37,219 nucleotides of DNA from Clostridiales bacterium (lineage in GTDB: Bacteria; Bacillota; Clostridia; Lachnospirales; WQUN01), in contig JAISGK010000050.1 in assembly GCA_031263155.1 (NCBI GenBank), forward strand, positions 1-37,219, in the 5' to 3' direction. Within the stretch, counting starts at the first letter, position 1. Each line of letters starts with the position of its first letter. A program made the translations under genes and the position numbers. A model generated the notes under the pieces. The model was not told the DNA's origin and ran no database searches. It was given only the letters and a program-made list of their open reading frames with translations. Shown in pieces: positions 23,472-32,109 of the stretch.

Positions 23472-24394
23472 CTCTCCATTGACTTATCTGCGGTCGCTAA
23501 TGTTTTGGAGCCGCGCGACGATTCCAACACGCGCAAGAATGGGTAAGGGTTTATCCAAAAATTTTCGGCAAACTCGACGGAAGGGTTAATGCCAACATGC
23601 AGATGCACGGCAAATTTTCCTCTTTGCCCTTCTTCACCATAGCCCGTATCACCCATGCGGCCCAACAGGTCGCCCGCTCGAATGATCGACCCTTCCTTCA
23701 GACCCTGCGCGAACGAATCCAGGTGGGCATAATAATAATACGCTCCACTTTTCGCGCGCACACCAATTCTAAAACCGCCAAGCTCTAACCAACCGATATT
23801 TTCTATTTTCCCATCTGTCATACTTACTACCGGAAGCCGGCCACGCGTATTCTCTGTGTCCAGGATATCCGTGCCTTGATGTATACGGCCTTTTTTATAA
23901 TCACGTGACGCGCCCCAACTGTCCAAAAAGGTATATTCGCCATCATACCCTTCGGCGATGGGAAACGCCCTCAAGTCGCCCAGAATGTTGCGAAACATTT
24001 GCTCGTAGTGTTTGGTGTCGTTGTTATACACACGCGATACCACGGCTTTGTAGTTGAGTACATAGTCGCGCTCAATATTCGTCGGCGCAGAGATGGATTT
24101 GTCTGGAAAGAACAAATTGTCATGGCAGTATACAGCTAAAAGTTCATAAAAATCCAACCTATACTTTATTGACAGGGCTTCAAATTCGGCAATCGATTCG
24201 CTGGAGATACGAAACGCGGCGATGTCTTCCAGTTTTGCGTTGGTATTTTTGCCCCGCAAGCCGTTTAACAGCGTTACTAACGCGAGGGCAACAATAAGGC
24301 CCGCGCAGATAAGAACGCTTGCCGCTTGCAGCTTGCGAAATCTTAACGCGCGAAAGTATCTATCCTTTATGCGTCTGCTTCGTTTTTGACTCAC
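23468..24394 (-). CDS. Membrane-anchored M23-family metallopeptidase
   Basis: This 308-residue protein has a basic N-terminus, one membrane segment (about residues 27-48), a helical linker of about 100 residues and a C-terminal LytM/M23 domain. Zinc ligands are visible in HQGTDI (His and Asp) and in the HLHVGI motif near the end, and YYYYAHLDSF is the usual third-histidine region, so the site looks complete. It should cut peptidoglycan cross-links or stems outside the membrane. GTG 24394 has GGGGG seven bases upstream; the longer frame from 24412 lacks a binding site. Its stop overlaps the alarmone synthetase start. Confidence 0.85.
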   Translation of the reverse strand: MSQKRSRRIKDRYFRALRFRKLQAASVLICAGLIVALALVTLLNGLRGKNTNAKLEDIAAFRISSESIAEFEALSIKYRLDFYELLAVYCHDNLFFPDKSISAPTNIERDYVLNYKAVVSRVYNNDTKHYEQMFRNILGDLRAFPIAEGYDGEYTFLDSWGASRDYKKGRIHQGTDILDTENTRGRLPVVSMTDGKIENIGWLELGGFRIGVRAKSGAYYYYAHLDSFAQGLKEGSIIRAGDLLGRMGDTGYGEEGQRGKFAVHLHVGINPSVEFAENFWINPYPFLRVLESSRGSKTLATADKSMER

Positions 24395-24504
24395 GCCAAA
24401 GCCCCCGATCACATGTTAGTGCATTATACTCTAACGATGGGGGCGGTAGAACATTGTGCGAGGCGGTGAATTATGAAACCACGAAAAAGTTATGTTTGAC
24501 AGGG

Positions 24505-24918
24505 TCAGGACGCAAGCAGCTTTTTAACCTCGTCGGGCAAGTTTTCCGCTTTGCAATTCATGCTTATGATGAAATCCAGATGATCGCCTACAAGAGATTC
24601 CAGTTTTTTAACGAGCTTAAGCAGATCTTCGTCTGGAAGGCGTTTTACAATGTTAGTTAATCCGTCTACATAAATACATGTTATATCATAGTCTTGAGAA
24701 AGGATGCCGCAAACAAACCCAATAAATTCGCGATAATTGCTAAGCGGGAAGTTGGATGTTTCCACAAAGCGTATAGAATGACTCAGCTCGCGAGTGTGTG
24801 TGCTGTCGTCATCAATGTAAACCACATGCCCATCGGACGTACGCACGCTGTCATTTGCCATCGCTATAAGCCGTTTAGATTTACCCTCTCCTCTGCCGCC
24901 CGCAATAAATTGCACCAT
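24505..24918 (-). CDS. Small P-loop NTPase of unknown function
   Basis: This 137-residue protein begins VQFIAGGRGEGKSKRLI, a P-loop (GGRGEGKS) close to the N-terminus. A hydrophobic strand ending in Asp (CIYVDGL) could be Walker B, and DFIISMNCKAENLP may be the strand that follows. It is only the size of a minimal nucleotide-binding fold, and I do not recognise the family. GGAGGAG lies ahead of ATG 24918. It runs in the same direction as the M23 peptidase and alarmone synthetase genes, with a 110-bp gap, and may belong to their operon. Confidence 0.75.
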   Translation of the reverse strand: MVQFIAGGRGEGKSKRLIAMANDSVRTSDGHVVYIDDDSTHTRELSHSIRFVETSNFPLSNYREFIGFVCGILSQDYDITCIYVDGLTNIVKRLPDEDLLKLVKKLESLVGDHLDFIISMNCKAENLPDEVKKLLAS

Positions 24919-25208
24919 AACAATCTCCTCCAAACATAGATGGTATTTTAGAATAAAGTGTGTACAGATGTATCCATGTTAAACTCAAGAGCAAACATTT
25001 GTGCTGGTAGCGTGCCCTTGTTATTTCCCCTACCTACATAGTATCAAATTCTTTATGATTCTTCAAGCCCGATCGCCAGTGTATATTGAATTCACAGTAA
25101 AAAACTATGGCTATAATTTTTTATAAAACGTCAAATACTAGGGCTATGGGGTGATAGACTTGTATTATGGTCTGTTTACCGACTAAAAACTCGTAAAGGA
25201 GTCTTAAT

Positions 25209-26462
25209 ATGAAAAGGAAAAAGGCATTTTGTGGTGTGGTGGCGGTATTATTAATCTCAGCTCAAACATCCGCCGTGCTTGCCACGCAGATGTCACCCGG
25301 GGGTTCGACGTACATTCAACCGGGTACTAACGCATCGGGCGTCTATCCGGGTCAGGGGGCTCCCGGCTCATATGGAGCGCCAGGCACTGGTGCTGGGACG
25401 GGTACTGGTGTTGCGCCAGGCACTGGTGTTGCGCCAGGAATTGGTGTTGGGCCGGGCACTGGTATCGCGCCGGGCACTGGTGTTGCGCCAGGCACTAATG
25501 TTGCGCCGGGTACTGGTGTTGGGCCAGGCACTGGTGTTGGGCCAGGCATTGGTGTTGCGCCAGGCACTGGTGTTGGTGTCCCGAACTCCGGCGCTTCAAC
25601 GTTACCCGGCAACAATTACGCCTCACCTGACACTGTAACAGGGGGCACAAACGTTCCTGGCACATCTAACAATTTGCCATCTGTAGGTGGTGTGAGTAAC
25701 GATCAAGACAGCGGCTTCACACCTATCACGCCGGGCAAACCTGTTCTTGATCCTGTTACCGGGCGCACGCGTCCATTGCTTAAGGCGCAGACTGTCCCTG
25801 GCGAGATGGATGTTTATCACGTGCATATGAACGATACGTTATGGATCATCTCCCGCAAATATGGGATAAAACTGGAAGCGATCATAGACGCCAACCCCGA
25901 ACTGCCCGATGCGGACCTTATCTATCCCGGCGACGAAATAATGGTGCCCCTTGATTCAGCCATTAACGATACGCTTGCCATAGCAGACAGCAATATAGAT
26001 CTAGGCGATGGTAGCACCGCGCTTCGATCCAACATTCGCCCCGGTCGCTACTCCGTTACCCCAGCTCCTACAACGACGGAAAGCACGGAAGAAAAAGAGA
26101 TATTTGAATTAGTGAATAACGAGCGCGCTAAAGCGGGAATTAAGCCCGTGACTTACAACGCGCAAGTGGCGGCCGCAGCTCGCATTAAGAGCGACGAAAT
26201 GGCTGCCAAAAAATATTTTAACCACACCTCACCGACATATGGCACTCCATTCGAAATGCTGCGCGCATTTGGCATAGACTACCGTACCGCAGGAGAAAAT
26301 ATCGCCAAAGGGCAAAAGACAGCCAAGGCAGTTATGGGCGCGTGGATGAATTCGTCAGGCCATCGCTACAATATCCTTAACCCCGACTTCACGCAGCTTG
26401 GTGTAGGCTATGCAAACGACGGCGGCACGACATATTGGGTACAAATATTTATAAGTAAATAA
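25209..26462 (+). CDS. Secreted LysM-CAP domain protein with hexapeptide repeat tract
   Basis: This 417-residue protein has a signal peptide (MKRKKAFCGVVAVLLISA..., cleavage near residue 26), a low-complexity stretch of (G-T-G-V-A-P)-like repeats at residues 59-124, a LysM domain at about 201-248 (DTLWIISRKYG ... IIDANPELP ... IYPGDEIMVP) and a C-terminal CAP/SCP domain from about 295 (ELVNNERAK, FNHTSPTYG, GENIAKG, HRYNILNP). LysM would tether it to peptidoglycan, or to the spore cortex as in SafA. CAP domains of the YkwD type have no agreed activity in bacteria. AAAGGAG lies ahead of the ATG. The gene stands alone and ends in a strong terminator. Confidence 0.9.
   Translation: MKRKKAFCGVVAVLLISAQTSAVLATQMSPGGSTYIQPGTNASGVYPGQGAPGSYGAPGTGAGTGTGVAPGTGVAPGIGVGPGTGIAPGTGVAPGTNVAPGTGVGPGTGVGPGIGVAPGTGVGVPNSGASTLPGNNYASPDTVTGGTNVPGTSNNLPSVGGVSNDQDSGFTPITPGKPVLDPVTGRTRPLLKAQTVPGEMDVYHVHMNDTLWIISRKYGIKLEAIIDANPELPDADLIYPGDEIMVPLDSAINDTLAIADSNIDLGDGSTALRSNIRPGRYSVTPAPTTTESTEEKEIFELVNNERAKAGIKPVTYNAQVAAAARIKSDEMAAKKYFNHTSPTYGTPFEMLRAFGIDYRTAGENIAKGQKTAKAVMGAWMNSSGHRYNILNPDFTQLGVGYANDGGTTYWVQIFISK
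25383..25580 (+). repeat. Eleven tandem 18-bp units inside the CAP gene
   Basis: The consensus is GGCACTGGTGTTGCGCCA, running without interruption in register with codons, so each unit adds six residues (GTGVAP or GTGVGP). Units differ by 0-5 bases, and several are identical. The copy number is expected to vary by slippage without breaking the frame. Confidence 0.95.
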
Positions 26463-26479
26463 TTTTGAAGAATACTGGC

Positions 26480-26515
26480 AAAAGGGGCGCGGATCCTTCT
26501 ATCCACGCTCCTTTT
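26480..26515 (+). terminator. Terminator after the CAP gene (probably bidirectional)
   Basis: A 15-bp stem (26480-26494 with 26501-26515) has one mismatch and one G-T pair, a 6-nt loop and T-rich sequence on the right with A-rich on the left. It separates the CAP gene from the convergent 133-residue protein gene. Confidence 0.85.
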
Positions 26516-26546
26516 ATCCGCTTATATATCACATATATCTCACTTG

Positions 26547-26948
26547 TCAGGCATTTATGTCCACGTGGGTTTCCGCGCAAGCTATAATATTTTTTATGCG
26601 ATCTAACTGATGCGCAACGATGTAATTATTAGACAAAAGGCACAACATGTCTTCGTTATTTAGGCCTATGATGCGGCCTTCATACACACGCTGTTTATCT
26701 GTAGTAACGCGAACTTTCATACCGCGCTGAAATGTCTTTTCGCCAAAAATTACTATCTCGTGTGGAAACATGGCGCAGCAGCGTTGCAACACCGCAGACA
26801 TATCTTTTATGGGGAAGCCCATTTCGATAGCTTGGCCCGACCAAAATTTAAGAACAGACGCAATTTTATTAATAAGCCAAGTGATTACTAACGCGCCCAA
26901 AGCCGCGCCGATGACCTGTTGTGCTGTTATATCACCAAAGAAAGTCAT
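26547..26948 (-). CDS. Unknown small membrane-anchored protein
   Basis: This 133-residue protein has one N-terminal membrane segment (ITAQQVIGAALGALVITWLI, about residues 7-27), then a charged cytoplasmic or extracellular domain with beta-type segments (MKVRVTTDKQRVYEGRIIGLNNEDMLCLLS). The latter looks like a small barrel of the kind that binds nucleic acid or ligands. I do not recognise a family. GGGGGG five bases before the ATG is a good binding site. It follows the decarboxylase-like gene in the same direction with an 86-bp gap. Confidence 0.7.
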   Translation of the reverse strand: MTFFGDITAQQVIGAALGALVITWLINKIASVLKFWSGQAIEMGFPIKDMSAVLQRCCAMFPHEIVIFGEKTFQRGMKVRVTTDKQRVYEGRIIGLNNEDMLCLLSNNYIVAHQLDRIKNIIACAETHVDINA

Positions 26949-27034
26949 ATTAACCCCCCAAAATGCTTATCGGTACGTTTTTACAAATACTTTAACACAG
27001 ACGTCAAAAAGACTTTGCAAAATCCCCCCTTGGC

Positions 27035-28369
27035 CTATTGATCGGTTACCACGCGAAAACGCGAAATACCCGCGCCCTTCATCGTGCGCGCGCAATTTTC
27101 GCTTATCCGTTCGCCGGGCACTACCAAAGGTATGCCGGGGGGGTATTGTACAAAATGATCAGCTGACACGCGGCCCACAACATCGTTTATATCTACATAG
27201 GCGCTCTTGGACGCTATGGCTTCTCGAGGCGTCATCATTTGTTCGGAGAACTCATAATCAGCCATATTTGAAACGGATGGCAACTCGTGTTGTCTCATAA
27301 GCGAGAATGATTCATCCGCTTTCGCAAGCGCGTCTGTCAGCCACTCAAACCCTTCGCGCGTGTCGCATACGCTCGTCATCGCGAGCGCGTAACATGGTCG
27401 GCTCATTTCTATAGCAAGCCCTCTGTCCCACAAAAATTTATACAGTTCGTCTCCGCTGTAATTTACGGGGGGAATCAGCATAAGTTTTGAAGGGTCATCC
27501 GTTTCGAGTAAAGATATTTTGTTGAGCAATTGTATTTGGCCGCGCGCTTGTGATAACAAGGCGGCATATCTTTCAAAATATGTGGAGTCAGCCAAAATCG
27601 TACTGAACGCATAGTCCAGAGCACTTAAAAATATGTATGACGGGCTGCTTGTTTGTATGGCACGAAGAAAAAAATCCAGGCGATCTGTGTCAACATTATC
27701 GTTTCCAACGTGAATAACAGCCGTTTGACCTAGAGCGGGCATCGTTTTGTGCAAGCCGTCGATAACTATATCGGCCCCCAAGCGTATGGCGTTAAGCGGA
27801 AATATCTTGTCAAAGCCGAAGTGCGCGCCGTGAGCCTCGTCCACAATCAACAGTTTGCCGTTTTTATGCGCAATATTCGCTATGGAATATACATCCGCGC
27901 AAAACCCCTCGTATGTGGGGCTGGTGATATACACGCATTTACAATTGGGATGTTGTAAAATGGTATCCAAAACACGCTGGCCAGGTTGCTCAAGATACCC
28001 GAGCGCGGACAAGGTAGGGTATATGTACACCGGTTTAGCGCCGCTTAGCGCCAGCGCGTTAAACGCGCTTATGTGGCTGCCGCGAGACATTATGATCTCA
28101 TCGCCTTCGCCGCAGCATGAGTTAATGCTTGCGAGTATTCCGGCGGTGGATCCATTGACCAATATTCTGGCGTGTCTGGCCCCGTACATCCGCGCTATCC
28201 TGTTTTGCAAACGGGCAATATCGCCGTTGGCGGAGAAGAGATCGTCAAGGCCGGCCATTTCAGTTATGTCATGATTGATGATGTCGGTTGAAAAAAAACG
28301 CCTCTTGTGGCCAGGCATGTGGAAGGGGTAAAAGTCTTTAACGTGAGCATCTATTTTTTGGTATATCAT
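27035..28369 (-). CDS. PLP-dependent Orn/Lys/Arg decarboxylase-like enzyme (YaaO/SpeA-type)
   Basis: This 444-residue fold-type I PLP enzyme of the short Orn/Lys/Arg decarboxylase group lacks the N-terminal wing domain of the inducible E. coli enzymes. FHMPGHKR near the N-terminus is the family hallmark, NGSTAGILA binds the phosphate, VDEAHGAHFGF supplies the aspartate under the ring, and DGLHKTMPALGQ holds the PLP lysine. The C-terminal part (YPPGIPLVVPGERI) is also conserved. It probably makes agmatine, cadaverine or putrescine; the substrate cannot be chosen by eye. In Bacillus a relative (yaaO) lies next to tmk-yaaQ. ATG 28369 is preferred over a GTG two codons upstream. Confidence 0.87.
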   Translation of the reverse strand: MIYQKIDAHVKDFYPFHMPGHKRRFFSTDIINHDITEMAGLDDLFSANGDIARLQNRIARMYGARHARILVNGSTAGILASINSCCGEGDEIIMSRGSHISAFNALALSGAKPVYIYPTLSALGYLEQPGQRVLDTILQHPNCKCVYITSPTYEGFCADVYSIANIAHKNGKLLIVDEAHGAHFGFDKIFPLNAIRLGADIVIDGLHKTMPALGQTAVIHVGNDNVDTDRLDFFLRAIQTSSPSYIFLSALDYAFSTILADSTYFERYAALLSQARGQIQLLNKISLLETDDPSKLMLIPPVNYSGDELYKFLWDRGLAIEMSRPCYALAMTSVCDTREGFEWLTDALAKADESFSLMRQHELPSVSNMADYEFSEQMMTPREAIASKSAYVDINDVVGRVSADHFVQYPPGIPLVVPGERISENCARTMKGAGISRFRVVTDQ

Positions 28370-28450
28370 TTTCACTCAACACGTCCTTGTGTTGCGTTTC
28401 TGCCTTTATTATAATATGATATCAAGAAAAGCACAAGTGGGAGCGTGGGC

Positions 28451-28978
28451 TTGAATATTGATATATTGCCCTTAAAATCTAATGACATTGACAATATACT
28501 GCAATGGAACGACGGTACGACCACGTCTTTTTTGGAACAGTGGTCGGGTAGAGGATATTCCTATCCCATTACCCGGGAGCAAGTCGTTAATAAGATGCGG
28601 GATAAAAAAAGCAAGATATACAAAATCGTACTTTACGGCAATGCCATGGCGGGCGCAATTGCCGATAACCGCACAAAAATGGTAGGTACAGTAGAGCTTT
28701 CCAGCCACAGCATGCCAAGCAAATCGTGTATGGTTTGCCGCTTTTTAATGGCGCCCGCGTACCGCTCACGCGGCTATGGCACTTTGGCGCTTATGATGCT
28801 TGCGTGGAAAGCATTTACAGAATGGGGATACAAGCAGCTTAGGCTACGCGTGTTTGCCTATAACGAGCGCGCTATACGTTGCTACATAAAAGCGGGGTTT
28901 ACACTCACAAAAGTTATTGCGTGGGATGGGGATAGAGAAGTGTACGAGATGTGCCGTAAAGCATCAAGCATAAATTGA
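28451..28978 (+). CDS. GNAT-family N-acetyltransferase
   Basis: This 175-residue protein has the acetyl-CoA binding motif A (PAYRSRGYGTLALMMLA, near residue 105-120) and motif B (LRVFAYNERAIRCYIKAGF), and ends WDGDREVYEM, a pattern of the RimJ/RimL-type branch that acts on protein N-termini or small amines. The substrate is unknown. GGGAG seven bases before TTG 28451 sets the start; the GTG at 28445 is too near that site. It is divergent from the decarboxylase-like gene and convergent with recN. Confidence 0.85.
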   Translation: MNIDILPLKSNDIDNILQWNDGTTTSFLEQWSGRGYSYPITREQVVNKMRDKKSKIYKIVLYGNAMAGAIADNRTKMVGTVELSSHSMPSKSCMVCRFLMAPAYRSRGYGTLALMMLAWKAFTEWGYKQLRLRVFAYNERAIRCYIKAGFTLTKVIAWDGDREVYEMCRKASSIN

Positions 28979-29095
28979 GCCAGGCCAATTGACCATGCCC
29001 TTTGTAAGCAAGCGTTGCAAAACTCCGTGTTCGTTTGTACGACTATTGCGAGGGAGATACGCCTCATTCGGTACCGGGTGAGCGTTCTTCGAACC

Positions 29096-29114
29096 GGGCG
29101 CGCATTGCGCGCCC
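29096..29114. terminator. GC-rich hairpin between the GNAT gene and recN
   Basis: GGGCGCGCA and TGCGCGCCC form a perfect 9-bp stem with one central base. It resembles the palindromic core of the MITE copies (GGGCGCGC-T-GCGCGCCC), but no terminal repeats are present. It lacks a T-run, so it may be only a weak block between the convergent genes. Confidence 0.4.
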
Positions 29115-29134
29115 CACTACATAATGTCACCTTG

Positions 29135-30784
29135 TCACCTCGCCAGGCTTTTAAGCTCCGCCGCAGCGGTCAAAGTGGCGTCCGTTATCTTTGCGCCGCC
29201 GATTAGCCTCGCCAGTTCCGCAATCAGAGCGTCACCCTTTAACTTGTTTACCATCGTGACGGTCTTTTTGCCGTCTGTCAATTTCTCGATCAAGAAGTGG
29301 CTGTCCGCCATGGCGGCGATTTGCGGCAAATGAGTTATGCATATTATCTGGTGGTTTTCGGCAAGGGCGCGAAGCTTTTCGGCCACTTGCTGCGCCGTGC
29401 GCCCGCTTACGCCCGCGTCTATCTCATCAAAAATAAACGACTCGATGGGATCCGCCTCGGCTATCACACTCTTTAGCGCAAGCATAACGCGCGACATCTC
29501 GCCGCCGCTGGCAGTGGTCGCCAGTGGCTTTAGCGGCTCGCCCGCGTTGGGAGATATCATAAACTCTACATGGTCAAAACCGCCGGATGTAAACCCGTTA
29601 AGGCGGGATATATTTACCTCAAAACTCGCGTTTTCCATTCCCAAAAACTTCAATGCCTCAATTATCTCCGCGCTTAACATTTGCCCCTGGGTTTTGCGCA
29701 CCTCCGATATTCTGTTGCTTAGACCAAGCATTTGACTGGCGCGTTTCTTCTTCTCCGCGTTTAATCGGGCCAATTTTTCATCCGCCCGGCTTATCTCTGC
29801 TAATTCTCTGGTAACGTTCTCATAATGAGCGAGCACATCCGCCAGTGTAAGGCCATACTTTTTTTTGAGGCGATAGATCACATCCAACCGTAGCTCTACG
29901 TCTTCAATAGTCTGCGTCTCATTATCAAGGCCATCGGCAAATGTTAAAAGGTCGTGCGTCACCTCATTGACAAGTTCGGCGGTCTCTTCCAGCCGTATAG
30001 CGAGTTCTTCACAGGTTGCGCTAAACGAACTGAGGTCTTTTAGCAATTCCGCAGCGCCGGATATATTACTCTCTTTAAGTATGGCCAGTGCCAACTGGGC
30101 GTTTTTATATATTTTATCCGCTGCGTTAAGTGTTTTGCGGCGAAGGGTAAGCTCTTCCTCTTCGTCGGGCTTAAGCCGCGCCGCTTTTATCTCGTTGGCT
30201 TGATAGTTAAGAATTTCCAATCGTGCCGCGCGATCTTTTTCATTGCCTGTCACGTATTTTATCTCGCGTATAATTTCCTTGTATCGGTCCAGTGTATCCG
30301 CCAGCCATGTTTTATCCTCGTCTATCTCACAAAACTGATCCAGCAGTCTGATGTGGTTCGCAACGCTAAGCAGCGACTGGTGCTCGTGCTGCCCGTGAAT
30401 GTCCGCCAGCAATCGCGAGACCTCTTTCAACATTCCCACTGTGACCGATTTACCGTTTATTTTGCAGCTGCCGCGCCCTTGCTTGTTAATCGCGCGGCTT
30501 ATCAAAAACTGGCTGTTTTCGTCCAACTCAACGCCAAATTCTTTAAGCGCGCTTACATTGCGCGGGTCCGTGACGGTGATAAGGGCTTCCACAATCGCCT
30601 GTGAAGCGCCGTGGCGAATAAATTCCCTATCGGGTCTAGAACCCAGCACAAATGTTAACGCGTCCAGTAAAATGGATTTACCCGCACCCGTTTCCCCCGA
30701 AATTATGTTTAAACCTTCCGAAAAATACAGCTGCACTTCTTCAACAAGCGCAACGTTTTTCACATTAAGAGACTCTATCATCAA
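29135..30784 (-). CDS. recN: DNA repair protein RecN
   Basis: This 549-residue SMC-like ATPase is the usual RecN size. Walker A GETGAGKS is at residues 30-37, followed by the family stretch LLDALTFVLGSRPD and ADIHGQHEHQSLL. A coiled-coil middle region (about 150-370) leads to the ABC signature ASGGEMSRVMLALK and Walker B with FIFDEIDAGVSG, then ICITHLPQIAAMAD. It acts early at double-strand breaks, gathering DNA ends for recombination. It is the third gene of nadK-argR-recN, a conserved trio in Clostridia; the gap to argR is 32 bp. Confidence 0.95.
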   Translation of the reverse strand: MMIESLNVKNVALVEEVQLYFSEGLNIISGETGAGKSILLDALTFVLGSRPDREFIRHGASQAIVEALITVTDPRNVSALKEFGVELDENSQFLISRAINKQGRGSCKINGKSVTVGMLKEVSRLLADIHGQHEHQSLLSVANHIRLLDQFCEIDEDKTWLADTLDRYKEIIREIKYVTGNEKDRAARLEILNYQANEIKAARLKPDEEEELTLRRKTLNAADKIYKNAQLALAILKESNISGAAELLKDLSSFSATCEELAIRLEETAELVNEVTHDLLTFADGLDNETQTIEDVELRLDVIYRLKKKYGLTLADVLAHYENVTRELAEISRADEKLARLNAEKKKRASQMLGLSNRISEVRKTQGQMLSAEIIEALKFLGMENASFEVNISRLNGFTSGGFDHVEFMISPNAGEPLKPLATTASGGEMSRVMLALKSVIAEADPIESFIFDEIDAGVSGRTAQQVAEKLRALAENHQIICITHLPQIAAMADSHFLIEKLTDGKKTVTMVNKLKGDALIAELARLIGGAKITDATLTAAAELKSLAR

Positions 30785-30816
30785 ATTCCTCGCTTTGACA
30801 TCAGTGGTTGATAATC

Positions 30817-31272
30817 CTAAATAGCCATAACGCCGTTAAGCTTGTTCATAAGCTGCATTGCAATCTCTTCGCTTTTGACCACGCAAATGATCACATCATC
30901 ACCGGCGATAGACCCGACCACCTCATCAAGGCCCATAGCGTCAACCGACGCGCCCACAGCCATGGCAAGCCCTTCCAGCGTTTTGATAACAACCATGTTG
31001 CCCGCAAAGTCTATCTTCACTACGCTTTGGCGAAACACATTAAGCAAACGCTCTTTTACGTGTTCGTCTTCCGGTATTTGAGTGGAATAGCGCAATCTTC
31101 CGTTTACGCCGGGCATTTTGCTCAGCTTAAGCTCGCGAATATCGCGCGACACGGTTGCTTGTGTCACATAAAAACCCGCGTTATGCAAAAGCGCGGTCAA
31201 CTCCTCCTGGGTTTCTATATAATTATTTTTAACGAGTTCCAATATTTTCAAATGCCGTTGCTTTTCTTTCAT
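30817..31272 (-). CDS. argR: Arginine repressor ArgR/AhrC
   Basis: This 151-residue protein is of standard ArgR length. The N-terminal winged helix (IETQEELTALLHNAGFYVTQATVSRDI, with the recognition helix after TQAT) binds ARG boxes. The C-terminal domain (GNMVVIKTLEGLAMAVGASVD, then VVGSIAGDDVIICVV) forms the hexamer and binds arginine at the GDD region. It controls arginine synthesis and breakdown genes, none of which are in this window. It starts 12 bp after nadK. Confidence 0.94.
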   Translation of the reverse strand: MKEKQRHLKILELVKNNYIETQEELTALLHNAGFYVTQATVSRDIRELKLSKMPGVNGRLRYSTQIPEDEHVKERLLNVFRQSVVKIDFAGNMVVIKTLEGLAMAVGASVDAMGLDEVVGSIAGDDVIICVVKSEEIAMQLMNKLNGVMAI

Positions 31273-31284
31273 CTTTACATATCC

Positions 31285-32061
31285 TCATTTACACATCATT
31301 AACTTGCGGCGCAAAATCTCATAAAACCCCAGCTCTTTTGTCTTTATAACACGCGCGGTATAAGATGAACGCCTTATGGCTATAACCCCGCCCTTGGGAA
31401 CCAGTGTGACATTTTCGCCGTCCATGTTTATCTCTGCGTCATTGTGCATGCGAACGCTCACAACGTCTGAGGCGGATACTACCAGCGGCCTCATGGTAAG
31501 CATATGCGGGCATATCGCTGTTACGACTATCATTTCACAGTCTGGCTTAAGTATAGGCCCGCCCGCCGAAAGGCTGTAGGCGGTAGAACCCGTTGGCGTT
31601 GCGACAACAATGCCATCGGCCCTCACAGTATCTACAGGCTCTCCGTTGATGTACAGTGAAGCGGACAGCAATTTCGCGCCGCAGCGCATTACACACACAT
31701 CATTAAGGGCGGGTGTGTCTATACTATCAGTGGACAACATCATGCGCGACTCTACGCGAAAGCGACCGGCAAGGAGGCTGTTAAGTGCTTGCTCAGCCTC
31801 GTCCCTTTCGACGTCGGTAAGGTACCCAAGGGTACCCAGGTTTATCCCCAAAACGGGTATACCCCGCACGGCCGCCTGACGCGAGGCTTTTAGCATAGTG
31901 CCGTCGCCCCCAAGCGCAATGACGGCATCGGCGCGATCAAACACGTTATCCCCCACCGCCGTTTCGCATCCTTTTGCATTCAGTAGCCTGATGAGGCGCT
32001 GGGCAAACTCCAGGCCCGGATCTTTATCAGGGTTGGATAACACTCCAATTATCTTGAACAT
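31285..32061 (-). CDS. nadK: NAD kinase
   Basis: This 258-residue protein belongs to the PpnK/NAD kinase family. The GGDGTML motif (residues 51-57, Asp53 catalytic) is intact, GINLGTLGYLTDV is the second NAD-binding segment, and TGSTAYSLSAGGPI with NDVCVMR-type residues binds the adenine. It makes NADP from NAD and ATP. The frame runs 16 codons further upstream, but the family begins at MFKIIGVLSN (ATG 32061), which has GGGG six bases ahead. It leads the nadK-argR-recN operon. Confidence 0.93.
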   Translation of the reverse strand: MFKIIGVLSNPDKDPGLEFAQRLIRLLNAKGCETAVGDNVFDRADAVIALGGDGTMLKASRQAAVRGIPVLGINLGTLGYLTDVERDEAEQALNSLLAGRFRVESRMMLSTDSIDTPALNDVCVMRCGAKLLSASLYINGEPVDTVRADGIVVATPTGSTAYSLSAGGPILKPDCEMIVVTAICPHMLTMRPLVVSASDVVSVRMHNDAEINMDGENVTLVPKGGVIAIRRSSYTARVIKTKELGFYEILRRKLMMCK

Positions 32062-32109
32062 GAGGGCCCCTAAGCTCATTCTGAATAAGCTCGTCTTGAG
32101 CAAACTCAT

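Noticed and set aside
25383-25580. CRISPR array
   Set aside because: The 18-bp units are contiguous with no spacers and lie inside a coding frame. No CRISPR repeats or cas genes are seen anywhere in the window.
25352-25615. Pro/Thr-rich antisense frame across the CAP repeat tract
   Set aside because: An 18-bp repeat keeps every frame open together, so the open frame is a by-product of the repeat.
29096-29114. Third MITE copy between the GNAT gene and recN
   Set aside because: Only the GC-rich palindromic core resembles the MITEs. The terminal inverted repeats and flanking duplications are missing.
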